Assembly: GCA_023300255.1 (NCBI GenBank)
Contig: JALZWC010000077.1
Location: 1-5,554, forward strand
Source of the DNA: Saprospiraceae bacterium
GTDB taxonomy: Bacteria > Bacteroidota > Bacteroidia > Chitinophagales > Saprospiraceae
DNA length: 5,554 bases
Direction of reading: 5' to 3'
Translations under genes and position numbers: made by a program
Notes under the pieces: model-generated
Database searches by the model: none
Told to the model about the DNA's origin: nothing
The model's input: the letters and a program-made list of their open reading frames with translations, nothing else
Shown: positions 5,392 through 5,554 of the stretch, in pieces
Position numbering within the stretch: position 1 is the first letter of the stretch
How the letters are laid out: every line of letters starts with the position of its first letter

Positions 5392-5554
5392 AACTACTCA
5401 GGTGTCAGGTGTGAGGAGTCGGGAAAAGAGTGCTACTGCCAAGTTTGCAAGGTACTTTATTGCAAAATACTTATTCTTGGTTTATGAAAATGAAAACTTC
5501 TTTTAACCGACGCTACCTGACCCCTGACTCCTCGCTCCAGACACCTGAGTAGTT
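5392..5554. mobile_element. 163-bp MITE-like inverted-repeat element with heptamer-built arms
   Basis: Terminal arms 5392-5423 and 5523-5554 are inverted copies, with 28 of 32 positions identical and the outer 15 perfect (AACTACTCAGGTGTC). Both arms are degenerate tandem heptamers. The left arm has four units, 5395-5422, of form GNGTCAG. The right arm has five units in the opposite sense, 5517-5551 (CTGACCC, CTGACTC, CTCGCTC, CAGACAC, CTGAGTA). The interior is AT-rich and includes two adjacent 15-bp units matching at 11 positions (5445-5459 and 5460-5474) and a possible inner pairing CCAAG/CTTGG. No transposase is present. It resembles a non-autonomous miniature element or a heptameric short-tandem-repeat island. 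The right arm ends exactly at the last base of the window, so the true outer boundary and any target duplication cannot be seen. Confidence 0.6.

Noticed and set aside
5484..5552. 22-codon ATG frame in the right-edge repeat element
   Set aside because: It reads straight through the heptamer repeats of the element's arm, so its composition is dictated by the repeat.

Overview
The window looks like chromosomal DNA of a Bacteroidota bacterium, possibly a Saprospirales or Cytophagales relative (the order is a guess). The base composition is AT-rich. The genes lack Shine-Dalgarno sequences and start behind A-rich leaders. TAnnTTTG-type -7 elements sit upstream of two genes. Two exported proteins have short signal peptides of the kind common in this phylum, ending just before or after Gln. 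No rRNA, tRNA, CRISPR array, transposase or phage gene was seen.

Layout, left to right. (1) Positions 1-838, minus strand: the N-terminal 279 residues of a secreted, beta-rich protein that I cannot name, cut by the window edge. (2) 839-1154: a non-coding gap with two small stem-loops at its right end, next to the stop of the following gene. (3) 1155-2477 (possibly to 2543), minus: a 12-helix major facilitator superfamily permease resembling the OFA-type branch. (4) 2478-2798: a non-coding gap dominated by a 126-bp imperfect inverted repeat. (5) 2799-3638, minus: a secreted endonuclease/exonuclease/phosphatase-fold hydrolase with an intact catalytic set. (6) 3639-3768: a divergent promoter region with a good Bacteroidota promoter for the next gene. 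(7) 3769-4317, plus: a four-helix membrane protein of unknown function. (8) 4404-4868 (possibly to 4910), minus: a Spo0M-like arrestin-fold protein, convergent with gene 7 and sharing a strong bidirectional terminator hairpin that contains its stop codon. (9) 4869-5554: about 640 bp without a gene. It ends in a 163-bp inverted-repeat element whose arms are built of degenerate heptamers.

The genes do not form an obvious pathway. The permease and the hydrolase are co-directional but separated by a structured 321-bp gap, and the other genes change strand. This reads as ordinary housekeeping or accessory chromosome with repeat-rich spacers. The most unusual material is in the spacers: the heptamer inverted-repeat element at the right edge, the long inverted repeat between genes 3 and 5, and a TCCGAC motif recurring in three places.
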